From assembly GCA_030549775.1 (NCBI GenBank), contig CM060178.1:64842896-64906895 (forward strand): a DNA stretch of 64,000 nt, given 5' to 3'. Under the pieces are notes generated by a model that ran no database searches, was not told where the DNA came from, and worked only from the letters and a program-made list of their open reading frames with translations. This DNA comes from Tamarix chinensis (Eukaryota > Streptophyta > Magnoliopsida > Caryophyllales > Tamaricaceae). Below are positions 33,834 through 44,979 of this stretch, in pieces (within the stretch, counting starts at the first letter, position 1; each line of letters starts with the position of its first letter). The position numbers and the translations under genes were made by a program.

Positions 33834-35890
33834 CACCCCAAAATTTACTAATTTTTTTAAAGCATATGTAATTAAATTAAAACCTATGAATTATGGGGAT
33901 GTTACTGCCACACTTAGTAACTGATCGGTTCACTCTGACTATTCCAGTACCAAGTGTTAAGGCTAAAAAGATTATTTTCAAAATTAAACCAAGAGTTCAT
34001 AAAATGAATTAAAAAGATCATAACATAGAAATCAGAGTACGCATAAAAGTTTATAGTCAATAATAAGATAGAAATTAGAGTACAAAATCAAAATTCCTCA
34101 TAGGGAATAATCTTACAATCAATAAAAGGTTTATTTGAAATACTCAATACAAGGTAATAAATCATAAAAGGGTAAATATAATACAAAAGAAATACAGAAG
34201 GAAATAAAACGCATAAAGAGTAAATACGGCTATGACGCTCTCAAACTTTGAGCCAAAACATGCTTAGCACTCAGCCCCGTCTGGTGTCTCATCCACCTAT
34301 GCAAAGTCAGAAGGGCCTATTACTCGTGGGAATGAGCAACACCTAGGAAAAGGGTGATTAGTACATTACGTATTAAGTAAGGTAACAAATGCACTAAGGC
34401 CGACACACAAGGTCACATAAATCATGCAAAATAAATGAAAGATCATAAAGTCTCACGTAATAACATAAAGGCATATAAAAATTCAGGTGAAAATACAAAG
34501 GTACAATTATAATGCAGATTAATTACTTAAGTAATCGTTTATTGAAGATCTTTTCACACCATGCTCTTCATCAAGTCCATATGAGTACAGGAACCCCACT
34601 ATTTTAGCCGGTGGATCGGTCTCTAGGGCACTTCGGCGCCTGGCCACTATTCTAGCTGGTGAATCAATCAATTAGGGTACATACCCTACCACTATTATAT
34701 GCGGTAGATCGGTCTAGCCCCTTCCTCGTACGGTGTTCCACTGTTAGTAATTAGTGTCTTTCCCATGTCTTAGTAAACTGTAGGGTTTAGTTTATTGAGC
34801 ACGGGATCCCCCACTATTATAGCCACTGGATCGGTCACTTAGGGTAACATACCCTACCACTATTATACGCCAGTGGATCAGTCTCTAGGATACCTCGATA
34901 CCTAGCCACTAGTATGGCGGTGGATCATTCTGGGTCCAGCTCAATACTCTTTCACTTTACATGATTAATGTCTTGTGTATCTTATTCATAATTTTAACCC
35001 TAGACATGCATCAATTACTCCCTTTACACTTATCCTCCAACTGATCCGTATCATATCATGGGAACCCTCCACCTCCTAACTTGTCCAACGACCTTTTTTC
35101 TATACTCAAACCCATACTAGAACTCTAACACCAAAATATGTGGGTCAAGGCCCACTACTACACACCTCCAAGTCCACTTATTTCCTTACTATAAGGTTTT
35201 TCCTAGAAACCCTAATTTAAGCCTTACTGGCCCATCTTACTTCACTTCACACAACCCAAATCATTTTAACACACCACACATCACAACTCATAAATTCCAC
35301 CCTAATAACTACACTTTAATAACCAAATACACATGATACCACAAAAACCCTAAGCAGCCACACCAAACCTTAATTGTCCATACAAACCCTAGCTCGGTCT
35401 CCTACATACCCTTATATTGCTCCGCGTACTATTTTTCATCCAAAGTGTTCAAACACCCAAACAACAATTACATTACCTTCCTCACAGCCCAAATCAACTT
35501 TCAAAACACAAACTTTACTCCCATGTAGATGCTAACCTCCTCATGTAAACGTTCAAACTTTTTCATGCTAACCCTAAAACTCCCACATAAAAACCTTAGA
35601 ATCATCCATGCAAACCCTATATTCATCCATACAAAAACCTAGATGCCTCCATGCAAAACCTTAGATTCCTCCACGTAAAACCCTAGATCCCTCCATGCAT
35701 AACCCAAGATTCATCCATACCAAGCCCTAGTTTAGATTATCCCATGCAACATAGTAAAATCTACCATGCAAAGCCTTAAATCCATCCATACAAACCCAAG
35801 TTTAGATTCTCCCATGCAGCACCATAAATTCTCCCATTAATTTATATTTTAACCTAATCCTAATCTTAATTTCTAATTCATTAATATTTT
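33834..35890 (-). mobile_element. Reverse-strand LTR (E), distal part missing
   Basis: It begins TGTAACACCCCAAAATTT. Reverse-complement modules follow: U5 stem-loop (33910-33957), CTCAT hairpin (34321-34338), CCACTATTATAGCC-type palindrome array (34595-34935), CTTTCACTTTACATGATTAATG box (34963) and telo-box palindrome (about 35195-35215). Around 35570-35830 a ~35-50-bp unit with CCATGCAAACCCTA is repeated at least six times. The LTR 5' end (right side) is not seen. Confidence 0.6.
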
Positions 35891-36841
35891 TAACGTACCC
35901 CTAACCTTAGATGATTGGTAAATTATTTTTTTTCCCCGAATTTTCCTATTTCAAAGTTAAACCTAGTCCTAATCCCCAAAATTTTTTTCTCATTTTCTTT
36001 TTTCCCTTTTCTTCCCCCTTTTTCCTTTTTCTTTTTTGTTCTTTCCTCCTCTTCCTTCTTGACCCAACCTAGCCAGCTTACCCCTTTCCCTTTCTAGCCA
36101 TGTAAGGCCCTTCCTTCCATATCCTCCCTCTTCTTATACTTTCCTTTCCCAACTAGGCACCTACAACCATCCATTAGACCCTCTACATTATAGCACCTAT
36201 ATTGCACCACACCCATTCCAAACTAGCCGCACCCAACCATTGTACCATTCAGCATTTCCATCTCTACCTGTGCACTTGTAAATATTTATATTTACATCAC
36301 CCCTCTTCTCTTCTCCTCTCATTCCCTTCTTTTCTTTTCATTCAAAGAAATCCCAACCCCAATTCCTTGTTTCTTTCCTTTATTCTCTCTTCTCCTTACT
36401 CTATTTAATGACATCATGCACCAACACCAATCACCACCAACGGCCACTAAATACCATCATTTCCCCCCCCCCCAAAATGAATAGCCTTACTTCCTTATTA
36501 ACTCTCCTAGTTGTTGCCCAACCATCACCACCCAAAGTATCCTATTTTTCCCCTTCTTGAGTCCCCTATTTTGGCTTTTGTTGAAAAGCACGACCATGCA
36601 CCTCTCTCACATAACCATGTGTACACACCACTCATATAGCTATATGCATACACCCTACACACAGTCATGCACACCCTCGCACAACCATGCACGCACACCC
36701 CTAAGCACGTCCATGCACTCCCTCTCACAACCATCATACCCTTGCTATGAGCACCCCTACACACAACCATACACACCCTCATATAGCCATGTGAGCACAA
36801 TTTTGTATGTAACCATGCACCTTTGCATTGTGCACAACCAC
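35891..36841 (+). mobile_element. Pyrimidine-rich LTR leader block (LTR C, left part)
   Basis: The sequence is CT-rich, then CA-rich with repeated CACAACCATGCACACC-type units (36595-36840). The same style resumes at 44980 after the intervening insertions, so both are probably one forward LTR split by LTR F and the hAT element. C11 run at 36463-36473. The frames at 36202-36868, on both strands, follow the repeat and are not genes. Confidence 0.4.
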
Positions 36842-37110
36842 TGTAACATCCCCACTTTTAAGACTTGAAAATATTATTTAAAGTGTTAATTTTAGAAGCT
36901 AAAACACATAAAAATATAGGGTGTCACTGTCATACTTGGTACAAATTCAGTTTCCTCTACCATTCTCAAACCAAGGGCAAAGGCTAAAAATATTACCCCA
37001 CTTAAATTAACAAGCCAATTATATGATTCAGATTGGAGAGAACAAATAGATTAACATTATTTAGAAAATAAACAACATCAGCAGTTACAAAACTCAAAGG
37101 AGAGAAATAT

Positions 37111-37415
37111 TGTAATACCCTCCAAATTGTGTGGATTGTTATAAGGATTGATATGGATACTTATATCAACATGGTGTACCATCATTTTGGTGATTCCATC
37201 CTAATAACTCTAGAGTTAAGCATGCTGATTATTGAGTAATTTTTAGGATAGGTGGCTCGTTGGGGAAATTTCAAAAACTTTCTAAAAATATCTTGGGAAG
37301 CACATAAGTGAGGACAAAGTGCCAGAAAGGACTATTGTTGATTTTAGGGATATACGATTAATCTAAAAGTACACTACGGTAGCCCCGTGTGGTTGTATCG
37401 ACTTGAGGTGTTACA
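37111..37415 (+). mobile_element. Cassandra-type solo LTR with 5S rRNA-like domain
   Basis: This is a 305-bp unit from TGTAATACCCTCC to GAGGTGTTACA, flanked by AATAT on both sides (37106-37110 and 37416-37420), a perfect 5-bp target duplication. Inside (about 37175-37270) lies a decayed 5S rRNA gene: CCATC, AGTTAAGCATGC (A-box, 37214-37225), GAGTA (intermediate element, 37234-37238) and AGGATAGGTGG (C-box, 37245-37255), in order and near-normal spacing. GTGAGGACAAAGTGC and CACTACGGTAGCCCCG further right are as I recall from Cassandra LTRs. Cassandra is a non-coding TRIM retrotransposon thought to be transcribed through this RNA polymerase III promoter. It is solo here, with no PBS or interior. 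Confidence 0.85.
37175..37270 (+). promoter_or_regulatory. 5S rRNA-like internal promoter, decayed
   Basis: The A-box, intermediate element and C-box of 5S rRNA are recognisable but mutated (for example GAGTAAT for GAGTAGT and GGATAGGTGG for GGATGGGTGA). It could be a weak TFIIIA/RNA polymerase III target at best. Confidence 0.7.
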
Positions 37416-40400
37416 AATATAGAGGGACATAAGAGTCCAAGATAAACCAGGATCAAGATAATAAGAAGGAGACCTAATATTCTTTAACTCATAACCTGAA
37501 CTACTAAGCTTTAAATCGAACATGGAAGCTAACCTGTAAAGACCACTACCCATTGAATAGGCAAGGACTTATGAAAAGAAACCTTTCAGTACAACGGTAT
37601 TGGATAACCCATCACATAGAACTAATATATAAAAATAAAAAAAGGCATGGAACACACATAAAAGACATCACAACAATACATGGTATAAAACATTAAAATA
37701 TACACGAACATCATACTAGATAAATTAATATAACCAAGGTCGCATACTGCTCATGCTCATTCACTTAAAATATACTAATACTTACCGACTAAACATCTAA
37801 GAGATGCTATTTGAAGTATGATTAAACAAAACCCCAACCTAAAACCATAACAACAATAATGTGGCACATCTCATTATCAATACCAATAAGTCTCATGACC
37901 TCACAGGTAGGATTCATAAGCACTAAAATAAGTAGGCACAAATACTACTACCAAACCACATGTAGGTATAAATGTTGTTACCGAACCATAGGTAGGCATA
38001 AAGTTGCTACCGAACAATAGTTAAGCAAAAAGGCTACTATCAATCCATAGATAGGGACAAATGTTACTACTGAATAATCTAATAATAAAATAATAATTAT
38101 TTTTGTTTTTATTTTACTTAAGAGGAGATCTTATCAACCTGGATACACTAAGGTACTCCAATCATATCAGTGCCTAAGGCAACAAAGTATGCTACTGACT
38201 ATCAACCCAATGACAGTAAGGTACCTTGATCGTACTGGCATACAAAGATAGCACAATACCCTACTGATAAGGATACATAATCCATAAGTATTCATACCTT
38301 CTATAAGTTCATAGAGTTAAATAGAGTAAGATACAAGTATTGGATGTGATACTAAGGCATACCAACAACAATCCATAATCCATCGTGGGTTAAACCATGA
38401 CATTAGGGTAGTGACCCCTTATTCTCAATCTCAAGGACTTTCAATTTAAGTATTAATATTTTTATTAATGTGACCAAGTAATCACAATTAATCTTGAGAT
38501 ATTCCATACATAACCATTTTTACTCATTTCTCATTCATTTAAGATAACCATAAACAAGGTCACTAATAAACTCGGCATTAAAAATAATATACTATGGTCA
38601 TCCTAGCATTAAATATTCACATTTGGGTGTATGCGGTTAAAAATAATAATTTTTCCTCTAAGTCCCTAATTACCAAATTATCATCAATTTTAAATACTAA
38701 TTCTCATTTTGTTTATTAATTTATCATAAAGAGGATAAAATACTATAATCAACTCAATTATCATGCAAATAAATCATTAGACATGCCAAATGACCACTTT
38801 ACTCTTATACATGATTATGTATATAAAACCCCAGCATGCACTTTTATTTCATCCAAAATCATAAGTTCCCATGCTCAACAATAAGTAATACATATTAGAC
38901 ATGCTTGTCGGAATAAATATCATAATTCACTTAAAATAACCAAATTGCCTCTAGGGCACACAACAATAATAATTACACTACAAACTTATCTAAGTATGTT
39001 GAACCTATCATTTTACATGCACATATAATAAATATATTATCCTAACATAATATCCCTTTTAAATCATGTCCTAACATAATATCCCTTTTAAATCATACTT
39101 TCATATTTGCATTATTATACATAAAGTAGCATGCTCCTTTTTTCTAATTTGCATACTAAAATTAATAAGAAAATAATTATAATGTAACAAATCATGTTTA
39201 ATATAATTTTAAAACAAAAATCCCAATGTTCTATCATGCAATACTTAATATTTTATTAAAGTATAAGAGTTACTCAATTTTCAACAAAGCTTAATTTATC
39301 AATAACCTAACAAAATTATTAAGCTCCGCTATTTAAACTTTGTACCTAAAAATAATATCAAATTAAAAATATTAATATTTAAATAATAAATAGTAATATT
39401 TTATTTTAAAATATTTATAAAATAAAAAATTACCAAAATACTCCAAAGAGTAAAAAGGGAAAAAAATTATAATAAAAAATTCCTCATTTTGCATGGGCAG
39501 CATGAATTGGGTGTACGAGGGGATATGTTGGGTGGTGAAGATGGTTATTGCAGAGCTGAGATGAGGGAAGTTAGATGGTGGTGTTGGTGGACTTTAAAAA
39601 GGGTGACAAAAGAGAAAACGATGGCAAGGTAGGTGGTGGCGAGATGGTAGAGGTGATGTTTGCAAGAGTTGGAAAAGAGGAAATTGGCACATTAGGAAGG
39701 AAATGGAAAAGAAGCTAGAGGTAAGAGTGGTATTGGATCAATGGTTAAGGAGGAGAGGTGCTTAGTGGTGATCTAGTGGCTATGAGGGAAGGTGGTATAG
39801 GGGGATGTGGATGAAGTATAGGCTGTGTAAGAGGGGATAAGGTTTTGGAAGAGGGTGTAAAAGTAAGGGGGTAGCTATGGTGGGTAAGGGTGTGCATAAT
39901 TAGGGTCAACCCGAAAATCTAGATCAGACCAAACCGAATTAAACTAGCTAAGTTCATATTAGAATAAAAAAAAAACATTTAGATTTTGGGTTAAAATTTT
40001 CAAAAAAAAAGGCATCATCCAAGCCATTCTAGGTCAAACTAGGAATTTTTGGGTTAGTTCAGAACCAATCTGTAATATGCCCCCTTCCCTATATTACTAT
40101 TCACTCACTACACGAGATGACTACATCATGCATCGTTCTTTTGTTCCTCCTTCCTCGTTTCATTTTATTCGACGTTTAGTCCCTCTCCTTCCCACTTTTC
40201 TCTTTTGATTTGAAGCCTTAGCTCCTTGGATCCTCCCTCCCTCTCCTCCAACACCACTACACTAGAATATCTTCCCCTTGTAAGTCTTATACTCATATCC
40301 TCGTTGATCTTTCTCCTATTCCTGGTGGCCCAATTCAGCCGTTTATCCAATCATCCATCATAATTCACTCACATGGCACACCAACCACTATAGCATAAAC

Positions 40401-42062
40401 CATCTCTCCCCGCCTCAACTCCTATAAAACACAAGGTCGCAAGCTGCGGCTACCTCCCTTTTAACTAGCCCTAATAGAAAACTCCCACCACCCACACCAC
40501 CGCTGCACCACACAACTCATCTAGTAGCACCACATCACAAGGTCACACCAATCACCAGCCACTCAAGGTCCTAAGTAAAGGCAGACATTTGAGAGTTAGG
40601 ATTGACTAGCCACAGCAAGGCACCACCACACAAAAACTCTAGCCAACCAAACTCATCATTAACGGCTTGACTAAAATGAGGCATGGGCACCACCCCACCA
40701 TCTACCAGGAGTCTTGGTCTAGCCCCTCACCCAGCCTTAGATCTTCATTGTTGATCTACGACCTGAATTTGTTGTGTTGCTAGTTGTTGTGTTGATTGTT
40801 AAATGCTACTCATTATTATGTTGAATACCTAGATGGCTATATCTGAATCTGATATTTGCTAATTGCTACTTTATAAACTCTTAAATCTATAGATATTTGC
40901 TATTTTTTGATCATTTTCCCTATTTACAGGTCCTAGCTAATTATTGATTATGATATGATATTTGCTAAATGCTAATTGCTAGACTCATAAAGCATTTGAT
41001 ATTTGATATGTATTGATCATTTACCTTGTCTTTAGGTGCCGATAAGTCCTAGTTTGATTTGGATTGGTAAATTTTTACTTAGATCAGCTAATTGAGTATG
41101 AGTAGGATTAAAGTTGTTCACAATTTATATGGTCGATTGGTTATTTTATGTTAATTTGTCATAGAAAGTATTGTTCTTTATCAAATTTAGGTTAAATCTA
41201 TGTAATCAAATCCGACAGCTTTTAGCAAAAATTTAAATTTACGTTAATTTTAATTTTACTAGGTTGATAGCTCATACAATCATACAAATCCAATTCAAGT
41301 GTTTTTTCATGAATTTTGTTAAATATTAAGATGCTATGTATTGTTATTTGCTAATAGTTATCACCATATATTATTTGTCTATATGTATAATTGTTAAAAA
41401 TAATTATAGATATTATTAAGTAAATTTTCGTGAACATCGCACTATTAATTTAGGAATTAGGATAATCGTAGCAATGATTAAATTTTAAGTAAATTTTTTT
41501 ATAAATCGGTTCAATATTTTTAAAAGAACCACTCATAATAATGTTAATATTATTTTTTAACTAAATTAATTTTACTATTTATCCTTACTTTGATTTACCC
41601 GGTCCAAATTAACAATTTTCAATTGTGCCATGTATCATTAGTAGGTAATCGTCCACTACTTTGTATTTGAATCGCCTAATCATTCACTCTTGAAATATAG
41701 CTCCAACACTATTTTATAATCATCTACTACTTTATAAAATGTATTTTGATTATTAGTGTAATAGTGTACACTTGTTCTTATTTTGATTGTTTCCTTTTGT
41801 TTATTTTTTTGCTCTTTATCTTAATTCTTATACATTGAATTTTGATTTTTTGTGGTTGGTGATGGGTGATTCCTATAAAATTATTAAGCTACGGATTCAT
41901 TAACTCAACTTTCATGTAATGTAAGTTAATAGCTTAGGACTTGCTTCCCTTTCTTTTGAAACCTAGAAACTATTTACTATATGTTATTACTTATTTTTAT
42001 ACAAATAATTATTCTTTTTCTTTTTTTTTAGATTTTAAGCTTTGATATCATATCTAAAAGGT

Positions 42063-44470
42063 GATGGTTAGCATTTGGATCCATCAATCCTCCTATAACA
42101 TTTGATGATGCTTCCACTCAAGATATGGAGGTAGAGAAAGACCTTGATTTACTTGATATTGAGGCAATAGATTTTGGACCTAAGAAGCCAACAAAAGGTC
42201 ATTGATATATAAAGAGAAAATATAGAAATAGGGGTACTTTTTAAGATTACTTTTGGGGGTATGTAGATGAGAAACATCTACCAAGAATGGAATGTAAGTA
42301 TTATCCAGTAACTTTTTCAGCAGATACCAACAAGAATAGCACAAAAAAAATTAAAAATACATGTAGAAAGGTGTGTAAATAATCCTTAAAATAATAATAA
42401 GGTAAAATCTAAGCAATCTCATCTATGCTTTGACCTTGTTGTTGGTGATGATATACAAGAGGAGACTACTTTGTGGTATAAGACTATTGATCTAGACGAA
42501 CTCGGAGATGTTGTGGGTGAAATGATTATTGTTGATGAATTTTATTTTAGTTTTGTGGATAAGAGGGGTTTTATAAAAGTCATGTCTATTACTTTTCCTC
42601 AATTTCATATGCTTTCATGCACTATTATTACACGCAATATCTATAAGTTATATTTCAGTGAAAAGATGAGATTGAAAGATTTTCTTAGTGTGTTGTGTAA
42701 TATAGTTTCTATAACTAGTGATACATGGACATCTAATGAGAGAATTAATTACATGTGTCTAACTAGTCATTTCATAGATGATCAGTGGAGGTTACAGAAA
42801 AGAATTATGAATTTTTTTTCCTATATTTAGTTATAAAGGAGAAGTAATCGGTAGGGAAATTAAAGATTGTCTAACTTTTGGGGGTTTAAAGGAAAAATTA
42901 TTTACTGTCACCACAGATAAAGCAATTTCTAACAATGTTTATTGTTTTTATTTGAAAAAGATGGTGAAAAAATATGGTAGCATTGGGGATGGTAAAAACT
43001 TCCATATAAGATGTGTTGCACACATAATCAATCTGATTGTATGGGATGGTATAAAGGACTCATTAATTGTATTGTTTGGATTAAGGATGTTATTAATTAT
43101 ATTATAAATTCTCCTACTACATTGATTGTTTTTAAAAAAACACGCTAAAAAGTGTAAGATTGAGTGCAAAGCTTCTTTATCTCGTGATGTGCCTACTAGT
43201 TGATATTCCACCTATCTTATGTTGGCCACTACTATGAAATTTAGGGATTTTTTTTGTAGGATGTAGGTCCCTATAGAATTGATACATGATTTTGATGTTA
43301 TTGGGCCCCTCTCTAATGATGATTGGGATAAAATTGAGCGCGTTGTTGTTTTCTTAAAGGATTTTTATGACTTGACTATTAAGGTATCTGGTCCATTGTA
43401 TGTGACCAATAATCTTATTTTCTTTGATATTGTTCTTATGTTTGAGTTGTTGAATCAATAGATTAGGGATGTGAATGATGACTTTAGAAACATGGCACTT
43501 TGAATGAAAGCTAAGTTTGACGAATATTAGGGTGACATAGAGAAGATGAACATGTTGATATACTTGGATGTTATATTAGATCCAAATCTGAGATTTTTGG
43601 GATTGATGATTACTATTTGTCAGATGTATGGTGAAGAGTTAGGGGAGAGATTAGCTAGAAAAATTAACAAAATTTGTTGTTGATTTGTTTGATGATTCCA
43701 CAAGGAAGTGTGATTCATTTATATTTGACAAAACTTTTGGGACAAGTTTTGATCCTCCTTTAGTGTTGATACTATTAAAAAAAGTGTATTAGAGAAACCC
43801 CAAAGATTTGGGACCAAAAGTAGTTAGCGGTGACCAAGTGATGAGGATGGATAGAGTATATTATAGTAATACAGAGCTTGAGAGGTTTTTAGAAGAGAAA
43901 AAGGCACAACATGAATAAAAAGATGTCTTGATGTAGTGGAAAATATAGAGCTTTAGATATCTTAGCCTTTATATTCTTATTGTACCAGTATCTATAATTA
44001 CATTGAAATCTACATTTAGTGTAGGTGGTCGTCACTTGAATCAATTGAGGAGCTCTCTAACACTAAAGGTGATGCTTTCTTTATATTAATACATTTATTT
44101 ATTTAATATAATAATGTAGTTGCATTTTATTTACTTGCTTGTTTATTTTTGCTATTTTTCGTATAATTTCAGACCATATAAGCTCTCATATGCTCTCAAG
44201 ATTGGATTTGAGTGAAAAATATAAGGGAAAACTTTGATGTGGAAGAGTTGGAGAAAATAGAGAAAGGTATTTATTAATTAAGCTTTATTTTCTTTTACTT
44301 TATTTGATTCGGTTAGTTTTATTTTATACCATTTAATCTTTTATTAATTATATTTAATATAACGGTATTACTAACTACTGATTTGTTTATGTTTAAATTT
44401 GAAAAGATGCAGAAAGCAAAGCTAAAGTGGAGGTTGATGTGGTATATGTTACTTTAAATGAATGATGGTG
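42063..44470 (+). pseudogene. hAT transposase, degenerate, with likely intron
   Basis: This is the cut-and-paste transposase of the surrounding element. A BED zinc-finger-like region is seen near 42280-42370 (HLPRMECKYY and a later CRKVC). Next comes the conserved block DELPFSFVE.-like residues, here IIVDEFYFSFVDKRGF (about 42525-42575), then SDTWTSNERINYMCLTSHF (about 42720-42775). IRCVAHIINLIVWDG lies near 43008-43050, and LSNDDWDKIERVVVFL with FYDLTIKVSGPLYVTNN at 43310-43410. The C-terminal dimerisation signature is STFSVGGRHLNQLRSSL near 44000-44060. A GT...AG interval, 44069-44172, separates this from the expected (A)LICSQDW end, a likely intron. Stops and frameshifts are numerous. Confidence 0.85.
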
Positions 44471-44684
44471 TTGAAGAATGAAGACGATATACTAACTTCT
44501 ATGTAAATGATTATAATTTTTATTTGGAGGACATTATGGTTTTGTTCTCATCCTCCATAGTTTATGTAATAACACTATATTTTCTTTTTTTTATCTTGTC
44601 ATGTTTTCAAAACTTAATTATTTCTATTTAGAGGACAATGTTATGGACAAATAAAATATTTGTGTGTGAAATGATTAAAATATG

Positions 44685-44840
44685 GTCAAAATAGGGTTAG
44701 TTTCAAAATTGGGTCAAAATAGGGTCAATTTTAAAATAGGGTCAGTTTTAAAATAAGGTTGGAACAAGGTTGGCTGCTAAACCAGGTTGAAAACAAGTTG
44801 AAATAGGGTAAATCTAAAAATAGGGTCGAAAAAGGGTCAA
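44685..44840 (+). repeat. hAT subterminal repeats
   Basis: Around eight degenerate copies of AAAATAGGGTCA lie within 300 bp of the right terminal repeat. hAT transposases typically bind such subterminal motifs. Confidence 0.6.
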
Positions 44841-44979
44841 CCCAAATTTGACCTGATTTTTTATGTTCTGGGTTTGGGTTTAGCCCATTTTAAAACTGGT
44901 CTGAGTTCCAGGTTGTAATTTGCATAAAAATGGGTTTCTAGGTCTGTTCGGTCTAGTTTTGGTTTGGTGCACACCTTTA

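Larger units (their letters stand above)
36842..39884 (-). mobile_element. Reverse-strand LTR (F), right end lost at hAT element
   Basis: It begins TGTAACATCCCC and shows reverse modules: TTGGTA...ACCAAG pairing (36933-36976), a ~36-bp array with AACCATAGGTAGGCATAAA (37900-38065) and a purine-rich block (39480-39880). The expected ...GGGTATTACA terminus is absent. It carries the Cassandra solo LTR at 37111-37415. Confidence 0.5.
39885..44979 (+). mobile_element. hAT-superfamily DNA transposon, about 5.1 kb, decayed
   Basis: The terminal inverted repeats are TAAGGGTGTGCA (39885-39896) and TGCACACCTTTA (44968-44979), matching at 11 of 12 positions, of the (C/T)A(A/G)GGGTGTGCA type common in plant hAT elements. 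GGGTCAACCC lies near both ends. A decayed hAT transposase with a zinc-finger start and dimerisation end occupies the right half. The 8-bp flanks (ATGGTGGG and CATAACCT) do not match, so the target duplication has been lost. 39900-42050 is untranslated or unrecognised 5' sequence with short pyrimidine-rich stretches. Confidence 0.85.

Noticed and set aside
36525..36868. 91-codon reverse and 103-codon forward frames with His/Thr- or Cys/Met-rich repeats
   Set aside because: Translations of a CACAACCATGCACAC-type repeat; no structure beyond the repeat.
37175..37270. Functional 5S rRNA gene
   Set aside because: Control boxes are mutated, the unit is alone, and it lies inside a 305-bp LTR with a target duplication.
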